Below are positions 1 through 9,203 of a DNA stretch of 64,000 nt, in pieces. Source of the DNA: Sandaracinus sp. (GTDB lineage: Bacteria; Myxococcota_A; Polyangia; Polyangiales; Houyiibacteriaceae). The notes below the pieces were generated by a model. That model searched no databases. It was not told where the DNA came from and saw only the letters and a program-made list of their open reading frames with translations. The DNA lies in assembly GCA_002699025.1 (NCBI GenBank), contig PABA01000155.1, positions 21,505-85,504 of the forward strand, read 5' to 3'. Every line of letters starts with the position of its first letter. Position 1 is the stretch's first letter. A program made the translations under genes and the position numbers.

Positions 1-2997
1 GGGGAGCCCAGGTCGCGTACCGCGCGCAGCAGGTCGACCCCGGTTCATCCCCGCGCGTGCGGGGGAGCCAGAACCAAGCCCAGCGCAATCAATAGAAGCA
101 GCGGTTCATCCCCGCGCGTGCGGGGGAGCCAAGCGATTATCACGCTCGACCGCGATTTGCCGAGGTTCATCCCCGCGCGTGCGGGGGAGCCCTTATCGGC
201 TAGGACAATAGAACGATTGACTAGGGTTCATCCCCGCGCGTGCGGGGGAGCCGAAGGAGGGCCCAGCATGACCTATCCAGCGCCAGGTTCATCCCCGCGC
301 GTGCGGGGGAGCCTTGTTCGGGACAAAAACGACGCTACGTGTCGCAGGTTCATCCCCGCGCGTGCGGGGGAGCCTCCGCGGTGCTCTCCGCGGTGGTGCA
401 GAACCCCGGTTCATCCCCGCGCGTGCGGGGGAGCCGCGCGCTTCGCCGCCATCTTCGCCTTGTCCAGCGGTTCATCCCCGCGCGTGCGGGGGAGCCGCCG
501 GACCCTGCTTTCCGCCGCTCACTGGCAGCGGTTCATCCCCGCGCGTGCGGGGGAGCCCGCGGCCGGTACAGGCACCACGCGCAGGATATCGGTTCATCCC
601 CGCGCGTGCGGGGGAGCCACGCTGCGTCATGAGCAGCCCTCCTCGTCCCCGGGTTCATCCCCGCGCGTGCGGGGGAGCCTATCTGCGGGGCCTGTTCAAC
701 GTCGCGGATGACGGTTCATCCCCGCGCGTGCGGGGGAGCCAGCCTCGTCCCGTAGGCGAGAGAGTCCTCTTCGGGTTCATCCCCGCGCGTGCGGGGGAGC
801 CGCCCGAGCCATAGCCAAAGCCGGTACGTCTCGCGGTTCATCCCCGCGCGTGCGGGGGAGCCACGCCCGAAGAGCTTCACGTGCACCTTTCGCACGGTTC
901 ATCCCCGCGCGTGCGGGGGAGCCAGCGACGTCGAGCGAGAGACGCTCTGGCGTGTCGGTTCATCCCCGCGCGTGCGGGGGAGCCGGCCGAGGCGGAGGAC
1001 CTCGATCGGCTGGTCGCGGTTCATCCCCGCGCGTGCGGGGGAGCCGGGAGCACCTGGCGCCCGCGGCCGGCGAGCCAGGGTTCATCCCCGCGCGTGCGGG
1101 GGAGCCGTCGGCGTGCTCCGGGTACACGAACCACGTGGCGGTTCATCCCCGCGCGTGCGGGGGAGCCTCCGCGCGCCGCTTCCGCAGCGCGATGAGGTGC
1201 GGTTCATCCCCGCGCGTGCGGGGGAGCCTCAACCTCACGCCTCCGGCTCCGGCTCCCATGCGGTTCATCCCCGCGCGTGCGGGGGAGCCGACGACGCGGC
1301 CGAGCGCTTGAAGACGGCCGCCGGTTCATCCCCGCGCGTGCGGGGGAGCCGACGGTGGGCTCGCTGCTCATGTGCTTCCTCAGGGTTCATCCCCGCGCGT
1401 GCGGGGGAGCCTCGAGGACCGCGGTGACGGTCACGGCGCGCTGCGGTTCATCCCCGCGCGTGCGGGGGAGCCGTGGCGCGGCCTGTAGCCGCCCCGCTGG
1501 TGATGGGTTCATCCCCGCGCGTGCGGGGGAGCCGCAGAGAACGGCGTGGTGCTCTTGACGTCGACGGGTTCATCCCCGCGCGTGCGGGGGAGCCCCCGAG
1601 GTCGCGGAGCTGGTGATCGCCCAGGAGGGTTCATCCCCGCGCGTGCGGGGGAGCCGGGAACCGCGCTGGCGGTGCGCGGATCGTGATGGGTTCATCCCCG
1701 CGCGTGCGGGGGAGCCTGGATCCGGCGTCTCGCCGACGACCTCGGCGTCGGTTCATCCCCGCGCGTGCGGGGGAGCCCTGCACCAGGTCAAGAACATCTT
1801 GTGGTACGAGGGTTCATCCCCGCGCGTGCGGGGGAGCCCGCTGTCGTATGCCGCGGCGACCTCCGTGACGCGGTTCATCCCCGCGCGTGCGGGGGAGCCG
1901 TACGCCACCGCATACCGCATGTCGCGAATCGCGGTTCATCCCCGCGCGTGCGGGGGAGCCGTGATGCGCCTTCGGTGGGTAGGGTGAAGTCGCGGTTCAT
2001 CCCCGCGCGTGCGGGGGAGCCGCGCAGGCGCTCGATACGCTCATCCAGCGTGGCGGTTCATCCCCGCGCGTGCGGGGGAGCCGGACAGGCTGAGTCGTGC
2101 GTCATGCGCGCTCACGGTTCATCCCCGCGCGTGCGGGGGAGCCTGACTTCCATTGCTTCCTCCTCATGCGGCCGCCGGTTCATCCCCGCGCGTGCGGGGG
2201 AGCCTCGGCGCCGCCGCCGCCCGCGCCGTCGAGCTTGGGTTCATCCCCGCGCGTGCGGGGGAGCCCGCGAGATCGACCCTTCCGCCCTCGAGGACGAGGG
2301 TTCATCCCCGCGCGTGCGGGGGAGCCGACCTCTGCGAAGCTGACCATCACTCACCGTCCGGTTCATCCCCGCGCGTGCGGGGGAGCCGCACTCGGGGGAG
2401 GGGGTACCGTCGGCCCCCCTGGTTCATCCCCGCGCGTGCGGGGGAGCCACCTCCCGGTGCCGGATCTGCGTGAACTGCGAGGGTTCATCCCCGCGCGTGC
2501 GGGGGAGCCATTTTCTCCATGACCCGATCCACGCCGGACACGGGTTCATCCCCGCGCGTGCGGGGGAGCCTAGCGAAGTCGCTGGGTGAGCGACCGAATC
2601 ACCGGTTCATCCCCGCGCGTGCGGGGGAGCCGCGGCGCGATGGCTCGCGAGTCGCCTGAAGAGCGGTTCATCCCCGCGCGTGCGGGGGAGCCCACGAGAC
2701 GCGCCAACGGTCGAGGCGGGGCACCGGTTCATCCCCGCGCGTGCGGGGGAGCCTACCAGGCCACCGTCTTCGACGCGCCGACGCTGGGTTCATCCCCGCG
2801 CGTGCGGGGGAGCCGCGGCCCCGCGGCCTCTGGTGCGAGAGTAGCGGGGTTCATCCCCGCGCGTGCGGGGGAGCCGGCAGGGGTGAACGGGGAGCCCGCG
2901 CGCGGTGGGGTTCATCCCCGCGCGTGCGGGGGAGCCTCCGTCCGTCGCCGGCGAGCGGACGGCTCCATCGGTTCATCCCCGCGCGTGCGGGGGAGCC
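1..2997 (-). CRISPR. Type I-E CRISPR array, 49 full repeats plus one partial
   Basis: A 28-nt repeat recurs with an exact 61-bp period. The first complete copy is 42-69, the last 2970-2997, and bases 1-8 are the end of a repeat cut by the window edge, so the array continues to the left. That gives 49 spacers of 33 nt, each at 9+61k to 41+61k (k = 0-48). Read on the minus strand the repeat has the I-E layout: a CCCCCGC/GCGGGG stem followed by the crRNA handle ATGAACC. Transcription is therefore leftward, with the leader at the right-hand end next to cas2, and the newest spacers lie near 2950. All repeats I read are identical in the 28-nt core. The base that would be repeat position 29 is not fixed. 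The long reading frames across this stretch are artefacts of the repeat. Confidence 0.99.
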
Positions 2998-3016
2998 TCT
3001 GTGACAGGATGGCTCG

Positions 3017-3045
3017 ATTCCATCGCGTTCGTATTCGGTTGTCAA
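3017..3045 (-). promoter_or_regulatory. CRISPR array promoter in a 55-bp leader
   Basis: On the minus strand a perfect -35 TTGACA (3040-3045) is followed by a 17-bp spacer and TGGAAT (3017-3022), a 4/6 match to the -10 consensus. Transcription would start near 3010, about 12 nt before the first repeat at 2997. The whole gap between the cas2 stop (3053) and the array is only 55 bp, so promoter and leader are compressed into it. No IHF-like site is evident. This supports leftward transcription of the array. Confidence 0.7.
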
Positions 3046-3052
3046 CGAGCCG

Positions 3053-3400
3053 TCAGAACGGAGTGTCTTCGTCCGCGTCTCGGGCCAGCTGGAAGCGTTC
3101 GTCCTGCGTCAGGTCGGTACGTGCGAGGTACACGCCGTCGTGCTCGACCAGCTCGTACGGAGGTCCGCCGAGCACGCGGATCTCCTGACCCCCCGGCAGC
3201 TTCCGGTCGGGCCAGGTCATGACGAGCCCCTGGTCCGCGGTCAGCTCGCTGCACCACCCCCGAAGGACCCTCCACACCCGCTCCCGCACGGACGCGCTCA
3301 TGCGCGGCGCCGTGTAGACGCCCGGCGCGACCTCGCACATCACCGAGGCGAGGAAGCCTCGCACCCGCGGGGCCACGTTCCGCGTCGCCACGACGGTCAT
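3053..3400 (-). CDS. cas2: Cas2e, CRISPR adaptation nuclease-fold subunit
   Basis: This 115-residue protein is the CasE-subtype (I-E) Cas2, the structural dimer of the Cas1-Cas2 integrase that captures prespacers and inserts them at the leader end of the array. It begins MTVVATRNVAPRVRGFLA, which aligns with the E. coli Cas2 N-terminus (VVVTENVPPRLRGRLA), and continues with EVAPGVY and the typical VMTW strand. Its ATG overlaps the cas1 stop by four bases (ATGA), so the two are translationally coupled. It is the last gene of the cas operon and ends 55 bp from the first repeat. Longer readings of this frame run through cas1 in the wrong frame. About 20 residues at the C-terminus extend beyond E. 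coli Cas2. Confidence 0.95.
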   Translation of the reverse strand: MTVVATRNVAPRVRGFLASVMCEVAPGVYTAPRMSASVRERVWRVLRGWCSELTADQGLVMTWPDRKLPGGQEIRVLGGPPYELVEHDGVYLARTDLTQDERFQLARDADEDTPF

Positions 3401-4290
3401 GGGCACGATGTCGCACCACCCTCTTCGTCTTCCTCGGAATCGAAGAGGTCCTTGATGCGGTCGATCATCGTCGCGACGACCTTCTGCTTCCGCAGCGTTC
3501 GGCCGGCATGATGGCGCACGACCCTCTCGAGGGGCCGGTCTCCCCGCCTCGCCTTCACGGCACCGAACGCGATCGGCAACGTGATGCTGTCCCGGAACAG
3601 ATCGGCGATGTCGAGCGCCAACGCGATCGCCGACTCTTCGTGGATGAACCCGAGCTGGGGGATGGTTCCGGAGACGGCCACGGCGACCTGCGCCGCCGCC
3701 ACCACGGCGGCCGACGCGTGGTTGATGGCCTGGTTGGGCACGTCCGCGGCCATCGGCTTCGCCCGGTCGTAGCGCCGCCCGTGCCAGGTGATGCCGAACT
3801 CCCGAGCGATGCGCTTGTAGTTCTCCTTGGCGCGCGCCCCCTCCATCCCCCGGAGCACGGCCATCTCCGCATCGGGAAAGAGCTCGCCGAGACGAAACGC
3901 GTACATGCGGCGCGCCACATAGGTACGCGTGTCCATCGCGGCCCAGAGCCGCGCCTGCCGGCGGGCCCGCGTGGAGCGGTCCGGCCCGAGCGGGAGCACG
4001 GTCGCGTAGAAGCGGACACCGCCCTCCCCCGCTGCCACGAGCGCCACGCCGTGCGATGCGCAGAGCCGTAGAACATCGTGGGTCACGGTCATCCCGGGCT
4101 GCAGCACGATCGCCGATGCCATCTGGTACGGAACCAGATAGGACCCCGCCTCGAGGTCCGCGTTGCCGGCCGTGACGAACTTCAGCGTGCCCCCCTCGAC
4201 CACGAGTCGCCCCCGACCGAACCACAAGACGCCGTGTCGATCGGCCTGGGGCACGTCGGCGCTCTCGAGCCCGAGGCGGCCCTTCAGCAT
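3397..4290 (-). CDS. cas1: Cas1e, CRISPR integrase
   Basis: Cas1 is the catalytic subunit of the spacer-integration complex. The 297-residue product has the I-E metal-binding triad in order: Glu150 in RGMEGARAKE, His217 in GFIHEES, and Asp227/Asp230 in LDIADLFRD, matching E141, H208 and D218/D221 of E. coli Cas1. The segment ITWHGRRYD before the helical domain is also typical. I chose the ATG at 4290 because it lies directly after the cas6e stop (4292) and starts at the natural N-terminus of the family (MLKGRLGLES). The upstream in-frame Met would add 21 residues that overlap cas6e. The stop overlaps the cas2 start. Confidence 0.96.
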   Translation of the reverse strand: MLKGRLGLESADVPQADRHGVLWFGRGRLVVEGGTLKFVTAGNADLEAGSYLVPYQMASAIVLQPGMTVTHDVLRLCASHGVALVAAGEGGVRFYATVLPLGPDRSTRARRQARLWAAMDTRTYVARRMYAFRLGELFPDAEMAVLRGMEGARAKENYKRIAREFGITWHGRRYDRAKPMAADVPNQAINHASAAVVAAAQVAVAVSGTIPQLGFIHEESAIALALDIADLFRDSITLPIAFGAVKARRGDRPLERVVRHHAGRTLRKQKVVATMIDRIKDLFDSEEDEEGGATSCP

Positions 4291-4291
4291 C

Positions 4292-5104
4292 TCAGACGGC
4301 GCTCCCCACCCGGAGCATCCCGAACCCGAACGCCCGATGGCGGCCGAGGCCACGGGCGAGCAGCGCCGTGAAGGCGCCTGGGTCCTCGACTTTCAAGCTG
4401 CCCACGAGGAGCGCGTCCGGCCGCTCGATCCGCCCGCCACCGCGACGGTGCATGCGAGCCCGTCGGAACGACTCCAAGTGGAGCGATCCGTCCACCAAGC
4501 TCGCGGCAGGCGGCCCATCCTTCTCCCGCTCTCCCCCGGCCTGGAGCTCGCGGGCCAGCCACTCGCCATAGACCCGCTCCCGATCCGTCCACTCCCAGGC
4601 ACTGCGGGCGAAGGGCTCCTCGAAGCGCGGCGGCTGCTCCGTCCACTCCTCGAATCGAGCCGCCAGCCAGGCGTCGACCTCCCGCGAGCGGGCACGGCCC
4701 TTCCCGTCCCGGCGTGGCTCGGCGCGACCGGCTCGCTTCGTACGGGTGACGGGGCACACACGAGCGCGGAAGCGGAGCTCGGTCCCGGCGGCGAAGGCGG
4801 GCATCGAGCGGGTCGCGAGCTCGAGGACGAGCTCCTCGCCCCGCGGACCCAGCGCGTCACGCAGCTCTCCCTCGTGACAACGGGAGTACCCGAGCACGAA
4901 GAGCGTCCCTTCGTCGCTGCCCCGCCCGAAGGTGTCGTCGAGACAGAAGCTATCGAGAGGGATCTCGGGCTTGGCCTCGGGGGAGGCCGCGAAGGCCGCC
5001 GACAGCCCGGCGTGAAGCAGGTATCCCTCGTCCCAAGCCCCGCGCCGCACGGTGCGAGCGAGCGCGCGCCGATCCATGGCGAGCCGTACCAGGTGCAGCT
5101 TCAT
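4292..5104 (-). CDS. cas6e: Cas6e (CasE), crRNA-processing endoribonuclease
   Basis: Cas6e cleaves the pre-crRNA at the 3' base of each repeat hairpin and stays in Cascade. The 270-residue protein has the RAMP fold signature: an N-terminal strand MKLHLVRLAMD, a candidate catalytic His in GYLLHAGLSAAF (about residue 31), and the C-terminal glycine-rich loop GLGRHRAFGFGMLRV, equivalent to E. coli GIGPAKSMGCGLL. It is longer than the E. coli protein (199 residues), with insertions in the middle. Its ATG overlaps the cas5e stop (ATGA). This enzyme should also process the mini-CRISPR RNA at 9487-9552, whose second pseudo-repeat keeps the stem. Confidence 0.94.
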   Translation of the reverse strand: MKLHLVRLAMDRRALARTVRRGAWDEGYLLHAGLSAAFAASPEAKPEIPLDSFCLDDTFGRGSDEGTLFVLGYSRCHEGELRDALGPRGEELVLELATRSMPAFAAGTELRFRARVCPVTRTKRAGRAEPRRDGKGRARSREVDAWLAARFEEWTEQPPRFEEPFARSAWEWTDRERVYGEWLARELQAGGEREKDGPPAASLVDGSLHLESFRRARMHRRGGGRIERPDALLVGSLKVEDPGAFTALLARGLGRHRAFGFGMLRVGSAV

Positions 5105-5817
5105 CGTGCGCCTCCCTGGGTCGAGCCTCGCGCCGCGGGGGGGTCGACGGAGATCGCCTTCACGTAGCGACGACCATGGCGTCGTCGGCCCGGACGGAAC
5201 GAGAGCGGAACGTCATCGCGCGGGTCGCCCTCGCTCGGGCCGCACTCGACCACCACGCGAAGGGCCTCATCGGCCGGCGTCGCGCTCCCCTCATCCGCGC
5301 CGAAGGGCAAGAGACGGGGGAGCGATGTCAGCACCTCCGCGGGCTCCCCGTCGTGGACGCCGTGGAAGACCGGCGCGGAGGGGGGACAGGCCCGGCGACC
5401 CAGAAAGAGCGGCCAGCGCGGATCGCGAAGCGCCTCGCCGATCTCCTCGATCCGTTCTTCTTCACCGCCCAGCGCCGCGAGGAAGATGGCTCCCTCCAAG
5501 TAGAAGCGCTCGCTCACGACGGCCTGACCCTTCTTGATCCCGAACACCGAGTAGCTCGAGTCACCGCGGAACGTCCCTCCCCCAGAGGTGTGGTAGTCGC
5601 GCAGGAGCGAACCGGGCCGGTCCACACGGACCGCGAACGTCAGCTCGCCGAGCGAGCGAACGGCCTCGTCATCGGACCGCTCGACGCCCAGAGCCGCCCC
5701 GACGAGACCGATGACGCCGCTCTTGCTCGGCTCGCGGTCGGTCCCGCGAATCCCGTGCTTGCTCTGGGTGGCCCAGGATTGAAGGGGCCCTTCGAGGCGG
5801 AGCGCGACGGACTTCAC
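5101..5817 (-). CDS. cas5e: Cas5e (CasD), Cascade 5'-handle binding subunit
   Basis: Cas5e caps the 5' handle of the crRNA in Cascade. The 238-residue product opens VKSVALRLEGPLQSWATQSK, the characteristic Cas5 N-terminus (LEGPLQSWG in relatives), and continues with REPSKSGVIGLVGAALG and LLRDYHTSGGG, both typical of CasD. The start is GTG at 5817, which overlaps the cas7e stop as GTGA. The reading frame stays open upstream, but that part is a shadow of cas7e. It is coupled to cas6e downstream by ATGA. It lies between cas7e and cas6e, as in the standard I-E operon order. Confidence 0.95.
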   Translation of the reverse strand: MKSVALRLEGPLQSWATQSKHGIRGTDREPSKSGVIGLVGAALGVERSDDEAVRSLGELTFAVRVDRPGSLLRDYHTSGGGTFRGDSSYSVFGIKKGQAVVSERFYLEGAIFLAALGGEEERIEEIGEALRDPRWPLFLGRRACPPSAPVFHGVHDGEPAEVLTSLPRLLPFGADEGSATPADEALRVVVECGPSEGDPRDDVPLSFRPGRRRHGRRYVKAISVDPPAARGSTQGGAR

Positions 5818-6998
5818 GCCAACGCCCCGGCGACCCGGTCGAAGAAGCCCGCCGGATCCGCCTGTCGCTCGACTCCCTCGAGGTCGCCGAGCGGGCGATC
5901 GGCGTAGCTGACGACGTCCAGCCCCTCGCCCATCCAGCCACGCATGCGCTGGAAGTACGCCTCGATCTGCGCGATGGAGGCGTCGACGAGGTCGTCGCCC
6001 TTCCGAGGCCGCGCCGGCCGGAGGAAGGCGTTGGAGAGGGAGACGGGCTGCCCCGAGGGCCGCACCACGGCCAGCACGTAGCTCGGGGGGTTGTGCGCGG
6101 CCATCGAGTTCTGCTTGGCGGTCGGGATGGCGCTCACGAAGGCGCGCACGAACGCCGCCGCGGTCTTCGCCGTGAGCTCCTCTTCGCCATCCAGGTTGGC
6201 CCCCAGCGCGGCCACGTCCAGGACGGCGTACCGGTAGAAGCAGGACGAGTTGAACTGGATCGTCCCCATCATGTCGGAGCCGGCGTTGTCTTCCGCCTTG
6301 AAGTCGTCCACCGCGGTGTAGAAGTCGAACTCCATCTCCATGGCGTGCGTGGAGATCGCGTGGGCGACCTGGCAGGAAGCCTCGACGTTCCACTGGGGGG
6401 CGTCGGCGATCATGCGACCGAAGAGCGCCAGGTCGGCGCAACCCCGCGCGCTCGCCAAGAGCTGCTCCACCTCGCGACGGATCTCCTTCGGGTACCCCTT
6501 CTTCGCGGCCGCCTTGGCCTTCTTCCGGTCGCCGCTGGCCTGCGCCTCGGCGAGGTCGCTCAGCTCGTCGCGGTGTTCCCAGAGGAGCGAAGCGAGGGCA
6601 CCGATGATGCGCCGCGGCACGAAGAGCAGGTACTCGGTCTTCCAGGCGTCGTAGTCGAAGGACTCGTCGTCGCCCTTCTTCTTGCTCTTGGCCCGCTTCA
6701 GGCCTGCCCCTTCCAGCGCTCCCATGGCGAGGTGGAAGGCCTGCGCCTCGTCCATCTCGTGGTCCGCCTGGAGGCGCTCGGCGACCTGCTGGGCGAGGCG
6801 CTTCGTCCGCGCTGCGAGGTTCTCTTCGGGCAGCAGACCGTCGAGGGCGAACCGATCGCGGGTCGCGCGCTTCTGGCACTGGCTCGAGATGCGGGCCCGC
6901 CGATAGCCCCCGAAGCTGCAGTCCTTGGGCGCACCGGTGTCGTCCCGGTTCAGGTTGGAGGGCGCGAAATTCTGGAGGATGTGGAGCTCGATCTTCAT
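5814..6998 (-). CDS. cas7e: Cas7e (CasC), Cascade backbone subunit
   Basis: Cas7e forms the six-subunit backbone along the crRNA spacer, and its thumbs flip out every sixth nucleotide. The 394-residue product starts MKIELHILQNFAPSNLNRDD and continues KDCSFGGYRRARISSQCQKRA, matching the E. coli CasC N-terminal region (LNRDD...FGGKRRVRISSQSLKRA). The C-terminal FLRPARPRKGDDL segment is also family-like. A purine-rich GAGAGA lies just upstream of the ATG, and there is a 28-bp gap to the cse2 stop. Most other junctions in this operon overlap. The length is slightly above that of the E. coli protein (363 residues). Confidence 0.96.
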   Translation of the reverse strand: MKIELHILQNFAPSNLNRDDTGAPKDCSFGGYRRARISSQCQKRATRDRFALDGLLPEENLAARTKRLAQQVAERLQADHEMDEAQAFHLAMGALEGAGLKRAKSKKKGDDESFDYDAWKTEYLLFVPRRIIGALASLLWEHRDELSDLAEAQASGDRKKAKAAAKKGYPKEIRREVEQLLASARGCADLALFGRMIADAPQWNVEASCQVAHAISTHAMEMEFDFYTAVDDFKAEDNAGSDMMGTIQFNSSCFYRYAVLDVAALGANLDGEEELTAKTAAAFVRAFVSAIPTAKQNSMAAHNPPSYVLAVVRPSGQPVSLSNAFLRPARPRKGDDLVDASIAQIEAYFQRMRGWMGEGLDVVSYADRPLGDLEGVERQADPAGFFDRVAGALA

Positions 6999-7026
6999 GG
7001 TCTCTCTCGATGCGAAGGGGTCGTGG

Positions 7027-7533
7027 CTAGGAGGTCGGCGTGGAGGGGTCGGTGTCGGCTTCGCTGGGCGCGGTCGCGCCCCAGAACTGACGAGCCCAAC
7101 GGCGCTGCGTGCGCCCGCCGCCCCAGAAGCGGAGGTCGCGATAGAGGGCGTGCCAGTCGATGGGCTCGTTCTCGCCGGCGAGGAGGGCGACGAGGTGCCG
7201 GAGGTGGTGCGGCAGGTCGGCCCGATCGGCGGCCAGAAGCGCCATGAATCGGTCCTCGATCCCCGCCCCCTCCCGCTTCGCGTCGATCACGCGCAGCATC
7301 CGCGCGAAGGGCGTCGCCCCGGAACGGGGGTGCAGCGCGAAGAGCGCAGCGACCAGCACGGCGAGGTCTTCATCGGCCTCACGCCCCGTGTGCACGAAGG
7401 GCATCACGATGCGAAGGGCGTCCCACTGACGGTCCGCTCGCAGGCCGGATCGAAGCGCGGCCAGCGTGGCGCGGTCGTTGCGCTCGGCGAGGCCCTGGAC
7501 GTATTCGATGAGGGGTTCGGGGGAGTCGTTCAT
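7027..7533 (-). CDS. cse2: Cse2 (CasB, Cas11e), Cascade small subunit
   Basis: Cse2 is the small helical subunit that forms the Cascade belly dimer and stabilises the R-loop. The 168-residue product is all-helical and contains the conserved pattern of the family: ADRQWDALRIVMPFV near residue 33, a central FARMLRVIDA, and a C-terminal WHALYRDLRFW(G) followed by RRWARQFWG. The ATG at 7533 overlaps the cse1 stop (ATGA). The open frame extends well upstream inside cse1, which is a shadow. Position between cse1 and cas7e is the canonical I-E order. Confidence 0.93.
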   Translation of the reverse strand: MNDSPEPLIEYVQGLAERNDRATLAALRSGLRADRQWDALRIVMPFVHTGREADEDLAVLVAALFALHPRSGATPFARMLRVIDAKREGAGIEDRFMALLAADRADLPHHLRHLVALLAGENEPIDWHALYRDLRFWGGGRTQRRWARQFWGATAPSEADTDPSTPTS

Positions 7534-9080
7534 GCGGCGTCTTCCTCGGGGCCTCGCAGCTGGGCGAGGCCGCGGTTCAGGTTCACTTCCGCGCGGGCGC
7601 GTGCGCGGAGCCAGCGTGGCTGTTCGCCGCTGGCCGTGGCGGTCTGGAAGCAATCTCGGACCACGGCTCGGCACGTGTCGGCGAAGCGCGCCTGGGCCTG
7701 GTCCAGATCGGTCTCGAGCTCCGAGAGGAGCGCGTCGAAGTGCCGGCCGAGGGCGTTCCAAGCGCGGCGTCGAGCGCCGAGCGCGTCCACCAGACCGCGG
7801 ATGTCCTTCTTGTCTGGCTCGCGCTCCCCCACGGAGAGCGCGAGCCGCGCGTAGAGGTAGATCGCACGGCCGAGGGCGCCGACGGCCTCCTCCGCGAAGC
7901 GCAAGGACTCGCGGAGCACCTCGCCCGCGTCGGGATCCGCCAGGAGCGGGGCGCTGGCCCAGAGCGTCTCGTGGAGGACGGACTTGATCGACGACTTGTT
8001 CGTGGCCAGGCCGATCAGCTCGAGCGCGAAGCGGCGGCCGGCGGGAACGGCCCCGCGCACCTCCGGGGTCGAGAGCTGCACGATGGCCTTGGGGCGCTCG
8101 ACGTGGTCGCTCTTCTCCCGGCTGCCCTGAAAGAGAGCATGCGCGTCCCGCCAGAACGCACGCTCGGGCACGACCCCGATGGGGCGCCAGCCACGCTTGG
8201 CGTCGTTGCGCCACATGAAGGCCGGCTCGTGGGGCGTGGCGTCACTCTGGCCCTGCCCCACGCAGCGGACGAAACCCACCACCTGGTCGCCCTCGGTCAC
8301 CAGCTCGAGACGCCGGCTCCACCAGGTCAGCATGTGCAACCAGCCCGTCGGAAGGACCGCCGGCTCCTTCTTCAGCGGGAGCTCGGCCGGCAGTGGCGGC
8401 CGCTCCCAGGAGGGCAGGTCGTCCTCGTGCGTGGGGACGGGCTCACGCTCGCCGTCCCAGACGAGGAGGTTGAGGCAGAGGGTCTCGAAGAGCGTCTCGC
8501 CGCGCACCAAGACGGTGACGCCCCCGAGGAGCGGCGCCGCAGTGGCCGAGGTGGGCTCTCCCGGCTTCCGGACGAGCCCTCCGGTGTCGTAGGCATGGTA
8601 GGCCACCAGCGCGCGGGCGGCGGCCGCGAGCGGCATGCTCGGCACGTGCGTGGGCGCGCGATGCTCGAAGAGGTTCCGAGCCGTGCCCCAACCCCGTCGC
8701 TCGAGGGTCATCTCGTCGATGGGCGTGACTCCGAAGCGCTCGCGAAGCCCCGGCACCTGACCGAAGGGGTGCTCGGGATGGAGGAGGTCCATCCGGTCCC
8801 GGACGCGCTCCAGGTAGGCGCGCACGGCGGCCGCGTCGAAGGCCCCGGCCTCGTAGATGCGTCGCCACGCGCGCCGATCCGCGGGCCCCTCGAGCGCCCG
8901 GTGCAGCACCGCGAGGAGATGCCGAAAGAGCGGGGCGATCTCGATCGGCGACTCGGGCGTCAGCGCACGCAGCTCGTGGGCACGGGTCAGCGCCTGCTCC
9001 GTGGAGAGCTCGACCCGCTCCCCCTGCGCCGTCTCGCAGGGGAGCCAAGGTTCCGTCGTCAGGTCGAAGGAGGGAGTCAT
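7530..9080 (-). CDS. cse1: Cse1 (CasA, Cas8e), Cascade large subunit and PAM reader
   Basis: Cse1 recognises the PAM and recruits Cas3. The 516-residue protein begins MTPSFDLTTEPWLPC, matching the LLIDNWIPV opening of E. coli CasA. It contains the HPFGQVPGL segment, RGWGTARNLFEH, and YDTGGLVRKPG, all typical of Cas8e, and ends in a helical bundle. I placed the start at the ATG at 9080, where GAAAGG about 11 nt upstream can serve as ribosome binding site. An upstream in-frame Met (9128) would add 16 non-conserved residues. It is the first gene of the Cascade operon. The 438 bp upstream are non-coding and hold a perfect palindrome and a mini-CRISPR. Confidence 0.95.
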   Translation of the reverse strand: MTPSFDLTTEPWLPCETAQGERVELSTEQALTRAHELRALTPESPIEIAPLFRHLLAVLHRALEGPADRRAWRRIYEAGAFDAAAVRAYLERVRDRMDLLHPEHPFGQVPGLRERFGVTPIDEMTLERRGWGTARNLFEHRAPTHVPSMPLAAAARALVAYHAYDTGGLVRKPGEPTSATAAPLLGGVTVLVRGETLFETLCLNLLVWDGEREPVPTHEDDLPSWERPPLPAELPLKKEPAVLPTGWLHMLTWWSRRLELVTEGDQVVGFVRCVGQGQSDATPHEPAFMWRNDAKRGWRPIGVVPERAFWRDAHALFQGSREKSDHVERPKAIVQLSTPEVRGAVPAGRRFALELIGLATNKSSIKSVLHETLWASAPLLADPDAGEVLRESLRFAEEAVGALGRAIYLYARLALSVGEREPDKKDIRGLVDALGARRRAWNALGRHFDALLSELETDLDQAQARFADTCRAVVRDCFQTATASGEQPRWLRARARAEVNLNRGLAQLRGPEEDAA

Positions 9081-9163
9081 GCGCGGCCTTTCGGGGGAGA
9101 GACGAGCGAGGGGCGGGCGGTCTGACACCCCCGCGGAAATCGCCGAGTGGTTCGGCGACGAAG

Positions 9164-9203
9164 ACGTCGAGGCGGGATGGCTCGAGCCATCCCGCCTCGA
9201 CGT
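9164..9203. repeat. Perfect 40-bp palindrome upstream of cse1
   Basis: Bases 9164-9183 (ACGTCGAGGCGGGATGGCTC) are followed at once by their exact reverse complement in 9184-9203, with no loop and no mismatch. The symmetry stops on both sides (G opposite G). It lies 84 bp upstream of the cse1 ATG and would be transcribed in the cse1 leader from the proposed promoter at 9395-9423. There is no T-run, so it is not a simple intrinsic terminator. It could be an RNA hairpin, an operator or a recombination scar. Confidence 0.9.

Noticed and set aside
118..2522. Long plus-strand open frames across the array (peptides such as FIPARAGEP, GSSPRVRGS, VHPRACGGA)
   Set aside because: They are the translation of the 28-nt repeat in three frames; no gene is present.
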